A stretch of DNA of 64,000 nucleotides from Nonomuraea fuscirosea. GTDB taxonomy: Bacteria > Actinomycetota > Actinomycetes > Streptosporangiales > Streptosporangiaceae. The stretch's first letter is position 1. Each line of letters begins with the position of its first letter. Under the pieces are notes generated by a model. The model searched no databases. It was not told the DNA's origin and saw nothing but the letters and a program-made list of their open reading frames with translations. The position numbers were made by a program, and so were the translations under genes. Below are positions 41,196 through 48,858 of this stretch, one piece after another. The stretch covers positions 310,001-374,000 of the forward strand of contig NZ_PVNG01000005.1 of assembly GCF_003001935.1 (NCBI RefSeq). The letters run 5' to 3'.

Positions 41196-41251
41196 CGATA
41201 GCCCCCCGACGACCTCTCGCCGACGCGGCTCGAAGGCCGGGCGGCCGCCTC

Positions 41252-44044
41252 TCACTCCGTGGCAGGCGGGCCGGGTTCAGGGGTCGCCTGGGCGGTGGCC
41301 CAGGTCAGGTTGTCCCGCACGATGACCGTCGTCGGGTGGTCGGCGCCGAGCAGGCGCTCGCAGTCGGCCAGCGCGCGCTCGTACAGCGGGATTGCCCGGT
41401 CCGCGTGCCCCGTCGACCGGTAGGCGAAGGCGAGGTTGTTGCGGGAGATCAGCGTGGCGGGGTGATCGGAGCCCAGCACCCGTTCGCGATCGGCCAGCGT
41501 CCGCTCGTACAGGGAGATCGCCCGGCCCGGATCCCCCGCCAGCTGGTAGGCGCCGGCGAGGTTGTTCCGCGTGGCCAGAGTGTCGGGGTGGCCGGAGCCG
41601 AGCACTCGTTCCTGCTCGGCCATTGTCCGCTCATACAAGGGGACGGCACGGCCCGCATCCACGAACTGGTAGACGTAGGCGAGGTTGTTGCGCGAGGCCA
41701 GGGTGTGCGGGTGATCGGGCCCCAGCACCCGCTCCCGATCAGCCAGCGTCCGCTCCAGCAGCGGGATGGCCCGGCCCGGCTCCCCCGCCGACTCGAAGGC
41801 GTAGGCGAGGTTGTTGCGCGAGGTCAGAGTGTCGGGGTGATCGGGCCCCAGCACCCGCTCCCGATCGGCCAGCGTCCGCTCGTGCAACGGGATCGCCCGG
41901 CCCGGGTCCCCCGCCGACCGGTAGGCGGCGGCGAGGTTGTTGCGCGAGGCCAGGGTGCCAGGGTGATCGGGCCCCAGCACCCGCTCGTAATCAGCCATTG
42001 TCCGCTCGAACAGCGGGATCGCCCGGCCCAGATCCCCCGCCGACCGGTAGGCGCCGGCCAGGTTGTTACGCGAGGCCAGGGTGTCGGGATGATCGGGCCC
42101 CAGCACCCGTTCCCGATCGGCCAATGTCCGCTCCAGCAGCGGGATCGCCCGGCGCAGATCCCCGGCCGTCTCCAGAGCGTGAGCGAGGTTGTTTCGCGAG
42201 GCCAGGGTGTCGGGGTGATCGGCGCCCGCCGACCGCTCCCGATCGGCCAGCGTCCGCTCGAACAACGGGATCGCCCGATCCAGATCCCCCGCCAGCTGGC
42301 AGGCGCCGGCGAGATTGCTCCGCGAGGTCAGCGTGCCGGGGTGGTCAGCGCCCAGAAGGCGTTCCCGATCGGCCAGCGTCCGCTCGAACAGCGGGATCGC
42401 CCGGCCCAGATCCCCCGCCAGCTGGTAGGCACTGGCGAGGTTGTTCCGCGAGGTCAGCGTGTTGGGGTGGTCGGCGCCCAGGATGCGTTCCTCTTCCGCC
42501 AGGTTGTGCTCCATCAGCGGGATCGCCTGCCGCAAATCCTCGGCCGTCCAGTAGGCGTAGGCCAGGCCGGCGCGTGCGTTGAGCACGACCGGATGGTCGG
42601 CCTCGTGGAGACGCAGGGCCGCGGCCAGGCAGCGCTTGAGGTACGTGAGCGAACGGTCAACCGCCCCTTGGCCGTTCAGGAAAAAGCCCGTGGCGCGGAG
42701 CAGCCGCTGCGCCTCGACGGTATCGGTCTCGGGGGACGTGCGGTCGAAGGCGGCGTCGATGTGGGGCAGCAGCGCCCGCCAGCGCGCCCACGACTCCGGC
42801 GCGTCGGGCTCGGCGGGGTGGGCCCGGTCCAGCAGGGCGATGGCGAGGGTGCGGGCGGCCTCGATGTCGGGGGCCTGGCGGTGCGGGTCGGCCGGGTCGG
42901 GGGTGCGGGCGATGGCCTGCACGAGGCGGTGCACGACGATGCCGGGACCGTCCAGGGTGATCATGTTGTACGCGGCCAGGGCGCCCAGAGCGCGCTGCAG
43001 CCGCGGCGGTTCGGCCAGGCCGTCGAGGACGTCGCGGGGGACGCTTTCCGGCGCGTACCAGGCCAGGACGCGCAGCAGGTCCACCGCCGGCGGGACGTCG
43101 GCGAGCCGGTCGAGGGTGAGCCGCCAGACGCGGGCGACGGTGCGCCGGGCGTCGCCGCTCTCGGCGGGCTGGTCCAGCATCTCGGCCGGGTACGCGGTGA
43201 GCAGGCCCAGGTAGGCGCGGGGGGTGAGCCGGTTCTGCCGCAGATAGGCGCCGGCCTGCTCGATCGCCAGCGGCAGCCCGCCCAGCTCCTCGACCAGTTC
43301 CGTCGCACCCTCCTCGGGTGTCCAGGGAGCGGAGGGCCCGGCGATCCGGGTGAGCAGGTCGAGGGCCTCCGCCTCGGCCAGCACGTCCAGCCGTTGCACC
43401 TGGGCGCCGAGCGGGTGCCAGCCCTGGCCGAGCCGGCTGGTGATCAGCACCCGCCCGGTCAGCGTACGGGCCAGCAGGGGCGTCACGTCGGAGGGGCGGG
43501 TGACGTCGTCCAGGACCAGCAGCCAGCCCTCGTGCCCGGCCAGCCACGCCGTGGCCCGCTCGGCCAGGGCCTTCAGCGGAAGGGCCGCGGCCAGTTCCGG
43601 CTGCAGCGCGGCGGCCAGGGCCGCCAGCCCCGCCCGGATCCCGGTCGGCGTGTCGGCGGTGATCCACCACACCGGGTTGAACACCCCGGCGTGCGCGGCG
43701 GCGTACCGGGCGGCCAGGGTGGACTTGCCGATGCCGCCCAGCCCGTGCACCGCGGCCACCACCACCGGCCGGCTGGCGGACAGGGCCGTCCGCAGGGCCG
43801 CCAGCTCGTCGTCACGTCCGACGAACACCTGCTGGTGCCCGGGCACGTTCACCGTCGCCGGCGGCGCGTCGACCTCGGTGACCGGCCGGAGCGCCGTGGC
43901 GGGCAGCACCGTCTCGTGGACGGTCAGGTCGCGCCCGGCCTGGTAGACGCGGCTGTGCCCGGACGCGACACCGATCTGCTGGACTCGGGGCCGCGCGGCC
44001 GGCGGATCGGCCGCGGGTTCCGTCCCCGGCGTCGGCTTCGGCAT
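41252..44044 (-). CDS. NB-ARC STAND protein with kinesin-light-chain TPR array
   Basis: A 930-residue NLR-like protein. Residues 18-44 contain two adjacent short motifs, RVQQIG and RVYQAGRDLTVHE, of the kind found at the N-terminus of bacterial STAND proteins. The NB-ARC ATPase has a P-loop at residues 101-109 (GLGGIGKST), Walker B WLLVLDDV, and LGGLPLAIEQAG. From about residue 490 to 918 ten 42-residue TPRs follow (RNNLAxAYxxAGDxGRAIPL...ERTLADRERVLGxDHPxTL). One repeat is one residue short. Proteins of this type act as ATP-switched sensors in signalling or phage defence. It is divergent from a cold-shock protein. No obvious effector domain is fused. Confidence 0.9.
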   Translation of the reverse strand: MPKPTPGTEPAADPPAARPRVQQIGVASGHSRVYQAGRDLTVHETVLPATALRPVTEVDAPPATVNVPGHQQVFVGRDDELAALRTALSASRPVVVAAVHGLGGIGKSTLAARYAAAHAGVFNPVWWITADTPTGIRAGLAALAAALQPELAAALPLKALAERATAWLAGHEGWLLVLDDVTRPSDVTPLLARTLTGRVLITSRLGQGWHPLGAQVQRLDVLAEAEALDLLTRIAGPSAPWTPEEGATELVEELGGLPLAIEQAGAYLRQNRLTPRAYLGLLTAYPAEMLDQPAESGDARRTVARVWRLTLDRLADVPPAVDLLRVLAWYAPESVPRDVLDGLAEPPRLQRALGALAAYNMITLDGPGIVVHRLVQAIARTPDPADPHRQAPDIEAARTLAIALLDRAHPAEPDAPESWARWRALLPHIDAAFDRTSPETDTVEAQRLLRATGFFLNGQGAVDRSLTYLKRCLAAALRLHEADHPVVLNARAGLAYAYWTAEDLRQAIPLMEHNLAEEERILGADHPNTLTSRNNLASAYQLAGDLGRAIPLFERTLADRERLLGADHPGTLTSRSNLAGACQLAGDLDRAIPLFERTLADRERSAGADHPDTLASRNNLAHALETAGDLRRAIPLLERTLADRERVLGPDHPDTLASRNNLAGAYRSAGDLGRAIPLFERTMADYERVLGPDHPGTLASRNNLAAAYRSAGDPGRAIPLHERTLADRERVLGPDHPDTLTSRNNLAYAFESAGEPGRAIPLLERTLADRERVLGPDHPHTLASRNNLAYVYQFVDAGRAVPLYERTMAEQERVLGSGHPDTLATRNNLAGAYQLAGDPGRAISLYERTLADRERVLGSDHPATLISRNNLAFAYRSTGHADRAIPLYERALADCERLLGADHPTTVIVRDNLTWATAQATPEPGPPATE
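41310..42570 (-). repeat. Ten tandem 126-bp repeats encoding TPRs
   Basis: Near-identical 126-bp units, one of 123 bp, encode the kinesin-light-chain TPRs of the NB-ARC protein. Long stretches are identical between units, which points to recent duplication or gene conversion and makes copy number prone to change. Confidence 0.85.
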
Positions 44045-44207
44045 GATTCCAGAGTGCCCCCGGACCGGGCCGGGCGGGAGCCGTGACGACGAACGCGTTA
44101 CCCGCGATCACGCCTCCGCCCGGAACGGTCATTCCCGTCAGCCGGCCCGGTGGCTCTATGTTGTGGAGCGAGGTATCGGACATGGGGTCCGAGGTTTGGG
44201 GGTTGTG

Positions 44208-44627
44208 GTGGTTTCTGGACGAGTGGTGAAGTTCGACGCGGCGCGGGGCTACGGCTTCATCGCGCCCGACGGTGGCGGCGAGGACGTCTTCCTGCACGTC
44301 AACGACATGCTGATGCCCGAGTCCGAGGTGCGGGCCGGGCTCGCGGTGGTGTTCGAGGTCGAGGAGGGCGACAAGGGGCCGAAGGCGTGGCGGGTGCGGC
44401 CGGCGGAGACCTCGGCGGCCCCGGTGACGACCGCTCCCCCGCGCGTCGCCGCCGCGCACGGGGACGACGACGAGTCCCTGTGCGACGTGCTCGACGCGGA
44501 CGAGTACCTGCGGGAGGTGACGGAGCTCCTGCTCAGCCAGGCGCCGTCGCTCACCGGCGCGCAGATCGTGCAGATCCGTACCGGGCTGCTGCAGTTCGCC
44601 AAGAATCACGGGTGGGCCGAGGGCTGA
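44208..44627 (+). CDS. Cold-shock domain protein
   Basis: A 139-residue protein. Residues 2-65 form a CspA-type OB fold with RNP motifs GRVVKFDAARGYGFIAPD and EDVFLHVNDM. A linker and a helical tail follow (YLREVTELLLSQAPSLTGAQIVQIRTGLLQFAKNHGW), an extension common in actinomycete relatives. It should bind single-stranded nucleic acid as an RNA chaperone. GTG 44208 is chosen because it gives the family-typical MVSGRVVKF start; GTG 44205 is possible. Confidence 0.88.
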   Translation: MVSGRVVKFDAARGYGFIAPDGGGEDVFLHVNDMLMPESEVRAGLAVVFEVEEGDKGPKAWRVRPAETSAAPVTTAPPRVAAAHGDDDESLCDVLDADEYLREVTELLLSQAPSLTGAQIVQIRTGLLQFAKNHGWAEG

Positions 44628-44641
44628 GCGACGACGCGGAA

Positions 44642-44668
44642 GGCGGGCGCCGGTGACCGGCGACCGCC
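44642..44668. terminator. Hairpin after cold-shock gene
   Basis: GGCGG-g-CGCCGG, loop TGA, CCGGCG-a-CCGCC gives an 11-bp stem with one mismatch, 15 bp past the stop codon. Confidence 0.65.
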
Positions 44669-44750
44669 CTCCGTGCCCGCCCAGGAAACCGCCCCGTAAC
44701 GATCTCTATGCCATGATCATCGAACATCTCTGATCTGCGGGGGGAACACG

Positions 44751-46541
44751 ATGATCGCTTTAGCCGGCCGCCTGCTGCGTGCCGTCCTCGCCGGCGCTCT
44801 GGCCGCCGCCGTCGCGACCTCTCCGGTCCAGGCTCGGGCAGAGGCCGGGGCCGCCGCGCCCGCGTCCGTCTCGGTCGACTTCACCAAGCCGGTCCGTACG
44901 CTGTCCGCCACCGACTACGGCATCGGCATCACGGGGTACGGCAACCAGTCGTACATCACCAACGACGCCGAGCACCGGGAGCGCATCCGCAAGCTCGGAG
45001 CCGGCCGGATGCGCATCGAGCTGCACTACGAGGTGCCCGGCGACCACGACAGCCCGATCGTCTGCGGCGGCTTCTTCTGCGACACAACGATCACCGGCGA
45101 CGCCTGGATCACCGCCATCCGCGACCTGGGCGCGGAGCCGGTCGTCATCCTGCCGGTGGACGCCCGCCAGAGCGCCGAGGTCAACCGGGACGACGCGGTC
45201 GCGCTCTACGAGCACTTCGCGGCCACGGGCACCCCGGTGCGGCGGTTCATCGTGGGGAACGAGACCGACTGCAGCTGCGTGCCGGGCAAGCCGGAGATCC
45301 CGGCCGCCGAGTACAGCAGGCGCTTCAACCTGATCGCCGACGCCCTGCGCGCCAAGGACCCGGACGTCGAGCTCGGCGGCCCCGCCACGTCCTCCAACAA
45401 GCTCGACTACCTGCGGACGTTCCTCACCGCGTCGGGCGAGCGCGTCGACTTCCTCGACTACCACGACTACGGCAGCGGCGACGACACCACCACCGACGAG
45501 CAGCTGCTCGGCCCGGTCATCCGCCAGTACGAGACCGACCTGAAGGAGGTGGCCGCGCTCGCGAAGTCGATCCTCGGCCACGAGATCGACCTGCAGATCG
45601 GCGAGTTCAACTCCGACTGGCAGGACGACGACGGGCACCGTACGCTGACGCACTTCAACACGCTGTGGGGCGCGGCTGCGCTCGGCCGGATCCTGCACGC
45701 GGGGGCGGCCGCCTACCAGTACGGCGACAAGAACGGCCGGCTCGGCCTGACCAGCACCGACGGCGAGGGCGGGGTGCCGCGCAACGAGCCGCTGCCCATC
45801 TACCACGGCATCGGCATGTTCACCGGCGAGGACCTGTTCCGGCCGTTCGGCGCCACGATGGTGACGGCGACCTCCGACGACGACCTGCTGCACGTGTTCG
45901 CCTCCGACGCGGCCAAGAACATCGTCCTGGTCAACGTCGGCGACCAGCCGCTGCCCGCCACGCTGTCGTTCACCGGCCTGACCGCCGCCACGGCCGCCGT
46001 CTGGCGCAGCACCTCCGACGCGTGGGCCCCGCACCGGGCCGGCTCCGCCACCGTCGCGGGCGGCGCGACCACGCTCACCCTGCCCGCCGCCTCGGTCACG
46101 ACCCTGGTCGTCGAGGAGGCGGGCCTGAACGCCACCTACTTCGACAACGCCGGCCTGACCGACCCCAAGGTGACCCGCGTCGACCCGGGCATCGACTTCG
46201 ACTGGGGGTCCGCCTCCCCTGACCCGGCCCTGGAGCCGGACACCTTCAGCGTGCGGTGGACGGGCAAGGTGATCGCCGACCGCGCCGAGACGTACACCTT
46301 CATCACCACCAGCGACGACGGCGTCCGCCTCTGGGTGGACGGGACGCTGCTCGTGGACAACTGGACGGACCACTCCAAGCGGGAGGACACCGGTCGGATC
46401 GCCCTGACCGCCGGGGCGCACGACATCAGGATGGAGTTCTACGACGGCGGCTTCGACGCCATCGCCCAGCTCCACTGGTCCAGCCCCAGCATCGTGCGGC
46501 AGATCGTCCCGAAGGAGAAGCTGCGCACCGGAGCGGCGTGA
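44751..46541 (+). CDS. Secreted glycoside hydrolase (clan A fold) with PA14 domain
   Basis: A 596-residue secreted enzyme. A signal peptide covers about residues 1-30 (VLAGALAAAVATSPVQARA). The (beta/alpha)8 domain has a GNE motif (RRFIVGNETDC) for the acid/base Glu and LQIGEFNSDW for the probable nucleophile Glu, a pair typical of clan GH-A families such as GH39 and GH51. A beta-sandwich follows to about residue 450. The C-terminal PA14 domain (LNATYFDNAGLTDPKV, FITTSDDGVRLWVDG) probably binds sugar. The substrate is unknown. A GGGGGGAA ribosome site precedes the ATG. It stands alone between terminators. Confidence 0.85.
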   Translation: MIALAGRLLRAVLAGALAAAVATSPVQARAEAGAAAPASVSVDFTKPVRTLSATDYGIGITGYGNQSYITNDAEHRERIRKLGAGRMRIELHYEVPGDHDSPIVCGGFFCDTTITGDAWITAIRDLGAEPVVILPVDARQSAEVNRDDAVALYEHFAATGTPVRRFIVGNETDCSCVPGKPEIPAAEYSRRFNLIADALRAKDPDVELGGPATSSNKLDYLRTFLTASGERVDFLDYHDYGSGDDTTTDEQLLGPVIRQYETDLKEVAALAKSILGHEIDLQIGEFNSDWQDDDGHRTLTHFNTLWGAAALGRILHAGAAAYQYGDKNGRLGLTSTDGEGGVPRNEPLPIYHGIGMFTGEDLFRPFGATMVTATSDDDLLHVFASDAAKNIVLVNVGDQPLPATLSFTGLTAATAAVWRSTSDAWAPHRAGSATVAGGATTLTLPAASVTTLVVEEAGLNATYFDNAGLTDPKVTRVDPGIDFDWGSASPDPALEPDTFSVRWTGKVIADRAETYTFITTSDDGVRLWVDGTLLVDNWTDHSKREDTGRIALTAGAHDIRMEFYDGGFDAIAQLHWSSPSIVRQIVPKEKLRTGAA

Positions 46542-46561
46542 CGAGCCGGCACGCGAACGGG

Positions 46562-46596
46562 CCCCGGCGTGAGCTGTTCAGCCGCTCGCGCCGGGG
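46562..46596. terminator. Strong hairpin between convergent genes
   Basis: CCCCGGCG-T-GAGC pairs with GCTC-G-CGCCGGGG (13 bp including one T-G pair, 9-nt loop). It lies between the glycosidase stop and the convergent 68-residue gene. Confidence 0.75.
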
Positions 46597-46624
46597 TCGG
46601 ACTGTTGCCCGTGAGCGAGCAGGG

Positions 46625-46831
46625 TCACCCGACTCGCTTGCTCCCCTTGTCCGTCAGTGACGCCAGGTGCACCGCCACGCCGAAGGTGGTGAACCCCTCC
46701 CTGGCCGCCCGGGTGAACTCCGTGATCACCGCGTCGGACGGGTGGTCCTTGACGAGAACGTCATAGGCGGCGAATCCGTGGTCGCGGATGGCGGCGAGGA
46801 CCACGTCCGTGTTCAGCTCAGCGTGTGCCAC
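46625..46831 (-). CDS. Small protein of unknown function (68 aa)
   Basis: A GTG start at 46831 has GGAGGAGATC directly before it, which supports real translation. The 68-residue product (MAHAELNTDVVLAAIRDHGF...) is acidic in its first half. It looks like two helices around a short strand, with VITEFTRAAREGFTTFG in the middle. I do not recognise a family. No neighbour gives a clue. It converges on the glycosidase across a terminator. Confidence 0.6.
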   Translation of the reverse strand: MAHAELNTDVVLAAIRDHGFAAYDVLVKDHPSDAVITEFTRAAREGFTTFGVAVHLASLTDKGSKRVG

Positions 46832-46968
46832 GATCTCCTCCAGCAGGTCACCTTGCCTTTTACAGTCCCACCAACTGCCGCGGCTGTCACCATCGAGGAG
46901 CTCCGGTCTTCCCCCGCTCGCAAGTGATCGTCAATCGCCTCTCAATCCGGGCCGCCTAATGTGCGGAC

Positions 46969-47079
46969 ATGCCCAACATCGGTATCTACGAGCTGGTCTT
47001 CGTCTTCATCATCCCCGTGGCGGTGCTCTGGATCGTCATCTACACCGCCGTACGGGCGGCGCTCCGCCACAGCAAGTGA
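46969..47079 (+). CDS. 36-residue single-span membrane peptide
   Basis: A short reading frame encodes MPNIGIYELVFVFIIPVAVL followed by WIVIYTAVRAALRHSK. It has a clear hydrophobic helix of about 20 residues with a basic C-terminus. Codon use follows the local third-position GC bias. TAATGT, a possible -10 element, lies only 13 bp upstream, so the transcript may be leaderless or nearly so. Peptides of this form are common in actinomycetes and are usually missed. The function is unknown. Confidence 0.6.
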   Translation: MPNIGIYELVFVFIIPVAVLWIVIYTAVRAALRHSK

Positions 47080-47098
47080 CACCTCGGTAGACAGGCCG

Positions 47099-47124
47099 GG
47101 CGCCCGCGTCGAGCCGCGGGCGCC
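47099..47124. terminator. Hairpin between convergent genes
   Basis: GGCGCCCGCG and CGCGGGCGCC form a perfect 10-bp stem with a 6-nt loop between the membrane peptide and the convergent tetR gene. Confidence 0.7.
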
Positions 47125-47164
47125 GGCATGACGGCCGGGCCGGGCCGTCAGCGCAACCGGGCCG

Positions 47165-47797
47165 TCACCGCAGGCGGGCGGCCAGACCGTCGAGGACGAC
47201 ACCGAGCTGCCGGTCGAACCTCCGGTCACCGTCGTCGCGAAGATGCCCCGCCGCCTTGACCAGCTCGGCGCCCTCCCCCAGCCAGGCGTCCCGCCCGGCG
47301 AGCGAGTACCGGTCCGGATCGCCGCCGGGCTGACCGCGTTCCTGCTCCTCGATCACGAAGCCGACCACGAACGCGGTGACCAGGTCGAGGGTGTCGTCCG
47401 CCTCGGCCAGCGAGAACCCGGCCGAGGTCAGGCGTTCGAGCCAGCGTTCCTTCGCCTTGACCACGTCGGGGTCAGAGAAGCGGGTGCCGCTGAAGATGCG
47501 CGCCCCGTCGCGGTGCCGCAGGTATTCCGAGCGCAGCACCCGGCCGTACGCGGCCACGTCGTCGCGCCAGCCGGCGCCGGGCGCGATCTCCGAGAGGGCG
47601 TCGGTGACGCGGCGCATGACGAACGTGCTCATCTCGTCGAGCAGTTCCTGCTTGTTGCGGACGTGCCAGTAGAGCGCGGGGGCTCCCACGCCGAGCCGGG
47701 ACGCGAGCGCCCGGACGGTCAGCGCGTCCATGCCCTTGTCATCGAGCAGGTCGAGGGCCGCCGCCACGATCCGCTCCCGAGTGATGCCCTTCGCCAC
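47165..47797 (-). CDS. TetR-family repressor (TetR_C-type ligand domain)
   Basis: A 210-residue regulator. The N-terminal HTH is ITRERIVAAALDLLDDKGMDALTVRALASRLGVGAPALYWHVRNKQELL, close to true TetR. The C-terminal domain also resembles the tetracycline-repressor type. GTG 47797 is preferred because AAGG lies eight bases upstream; GTG 47806 is an alternative. It is divergent from an oxidoreductase/FAD-monooxygenase/acetyltransferase operon, with two operator-like repeats between. It probably represses itself and that operon, releasing in the presence of a drug-like ligand (inference). Confidence 0.92.
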   Translation of the reverse strand: MAKGITRERIVAAALDLLDDKGMDALTVRALASRLGVGAPALYWHVRNKQELLDEMSTFVMRRVTDALSEIAPGAGWRDDVAAYGRVLRSEYLRHRDGARIFSGTRFSDPDVVKAKERWLERLTSAGFSLAEADDTLDLVTAFVVGFVIEEQERGQPGGDPDRYSLAGRDAWLGEGAELVKAAGHLRDDGDRRFDRQLGVVLDGLAARLR

Positions 47798-47807
47798 GGT
47801 TGACACC

Positions 47808-47820
47808 TTAACAAAGTTCA
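47808..47820. promoter_or_regulatory. TetR operator half-site pair, copy 1
   Basis: TTAAC-AAA-GTTCA, a 5-3-5 inverted repeat with one mismatch, directly upstream of the tetR start region. Confidence 0.6.
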
Positions 47821-47843
47821 GGCACGGTTGGTGACGTCCGAAT

Positions 47844-47856
47844 TGAACTTAGTTCA
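47844..47856. promoter_or_regulatory. TetR operator, copy 2
   Basis: TGAAC-TTA-GTTCA, a perfect 5-3-5 inverted repeat matching copy 1. It ends against the ribosome site of the oxidoreductase gene, so binding would block that transcript. Confidence 0.65.
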
Positions 47857-47866
47857 GGAGCGTGTC

Positions 47867-48823
47867 ATGCGTGCTGCCGTCGTCAACTCCGCACAGGCGA
47901 CCCCCGTCTGCGCGGACTTCCCCGCCCCGGAGCCCCAGCCGGGCCGGGCTCCGCTGAGCCTCGTGGGCGCGGGTCTGCACCACGTCGTCCGAGGCATGGC
48001 CACCGGCCGCCACTATCGCGGCGGCAAGGCGTTCCCCCTGGTCCCCGGCGTGGACGCGGTGGCCAGGGCCGAGGACGGGCGGCTGGTCTACACGGGCCTC
48101 GCCCGGTCGCCCTGGGGCACGATGGCCGAGTCGATGGTCACCCCGTTCGAGGTGGACCTGCCCGCCGGGGCCGACCCGCTCGCCGTCGCCGCGGGCATGA
48201 ACCCCGCCTCGGCGGGCTGGATGCCGCTGGTCGCCCACCGCAAGGAGGCGGGCGAGCTCGGCACCGTGCTGGTGCTCGGGGCGACCGGCATGTCGGGCGG
48301 CCTGGCCGTACGAGCGGCGCTGGCTCTCGGCGCGACCCAGGTCGTCGCGGCCGGGCGCGACCGTGAGGCGCTGGACCGGCTGAGTGGCCTCGGCGCCGTC
48401 ACCGTCCCGCTCGCGGACCCGGCCTCCGATGCCGGAAGAGCCGCTCTCACCACCGCGGTCGCCGAGGCGCGGCCCGGGCTCGTCCTCGACTTCGTGTGGG
48501 GCCCCGTGGCCGAGGCCGCCTTCGCCGCGCTGGGCGGCATCCGCCCGCACGACGGCGAAACGACGTCGTACGTGCAGATCGGCTCGCTCGCCGGAACCGA
48601 GGCGGCGCTGCCCGCGGACCTCCTGCGCAGCCGGCGGATCCGGATCACCGGCAGCGGCATGGGCTCGGTCTCCAAGGCCGAGATGATCGTCGAGTTCCCC
48701 GAGATGATCACCCGGTTCGCCGACGGCACCTTCGACGCGCCGTACACCACCTACCCGCTCAGCCGCGTCGGCGAGGCGTGGGCGCACCAGGGGCGGACCC
48801 GCGCCGTCGTCGTCCCCGGCTGA
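47867..48823 (+). CDS. Quinone oxidoreductase-like MDR protein
   Basis: A 318-residue zinc-independent medium-chain reductase. It lacks the cysteine zinc ligands of alcohol dehydrogenases. The cofactor loop is VLVLGATGMSGGLAVRAALALGATQVVAAGRD, of the NADPH-quinone reductase type. AGGAG lies six bases before the ATG. It is the first gene of the operon facing TetR and is followed 35 bp later by an FAD monooxygenase. A role in electron supply or detoxification is plausible. Confidence 0.88.
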   Translation: MRAAVVNSAQATPVCADFPAPEPQPGRAPLSLVGAGLHHVVRGMATGRHYRGGKAFPLVPGVDAVARAEDGRLVYTGLARSPWGTMAESMVTPFEVDLPAGADPLAVAAGMNPASAGWMPLVAHRKEAGELGTVLVLGATGMSGGLAVRAALALGATQVVAAGRDREALDRLSGLGAVTVPLADPASDAGRAALTTAVAEARPGLVLDFVWGPVAEAAFAALGGIRPHDGETTSYVQIGSLAGTEAALPADLLRSRRIRITGSGMGSVSKAEMIVEFPEMITRFADGTFDAPYTTYPLSRVGEAWAHQGRTRAVVVPG

Positions 48824-48858
48824 CCACGCCGCACCCACCGGAGAGAGGAAGGCACAGC

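Noticed and set aside
41310-42570. Regular repeats suggesting a CRISPR array
   Set aside because: Units are contiguous 126-bp coding repeats without spacers and translate into TPRs.
40343-44086. Long plus-strand frame across ModA and antisense to the TPR gene, with repeats such as GQRPLVQRDRPA
   Set aside because: The repeats are the reverse complement of the 126-bp TPR units read in another frame.
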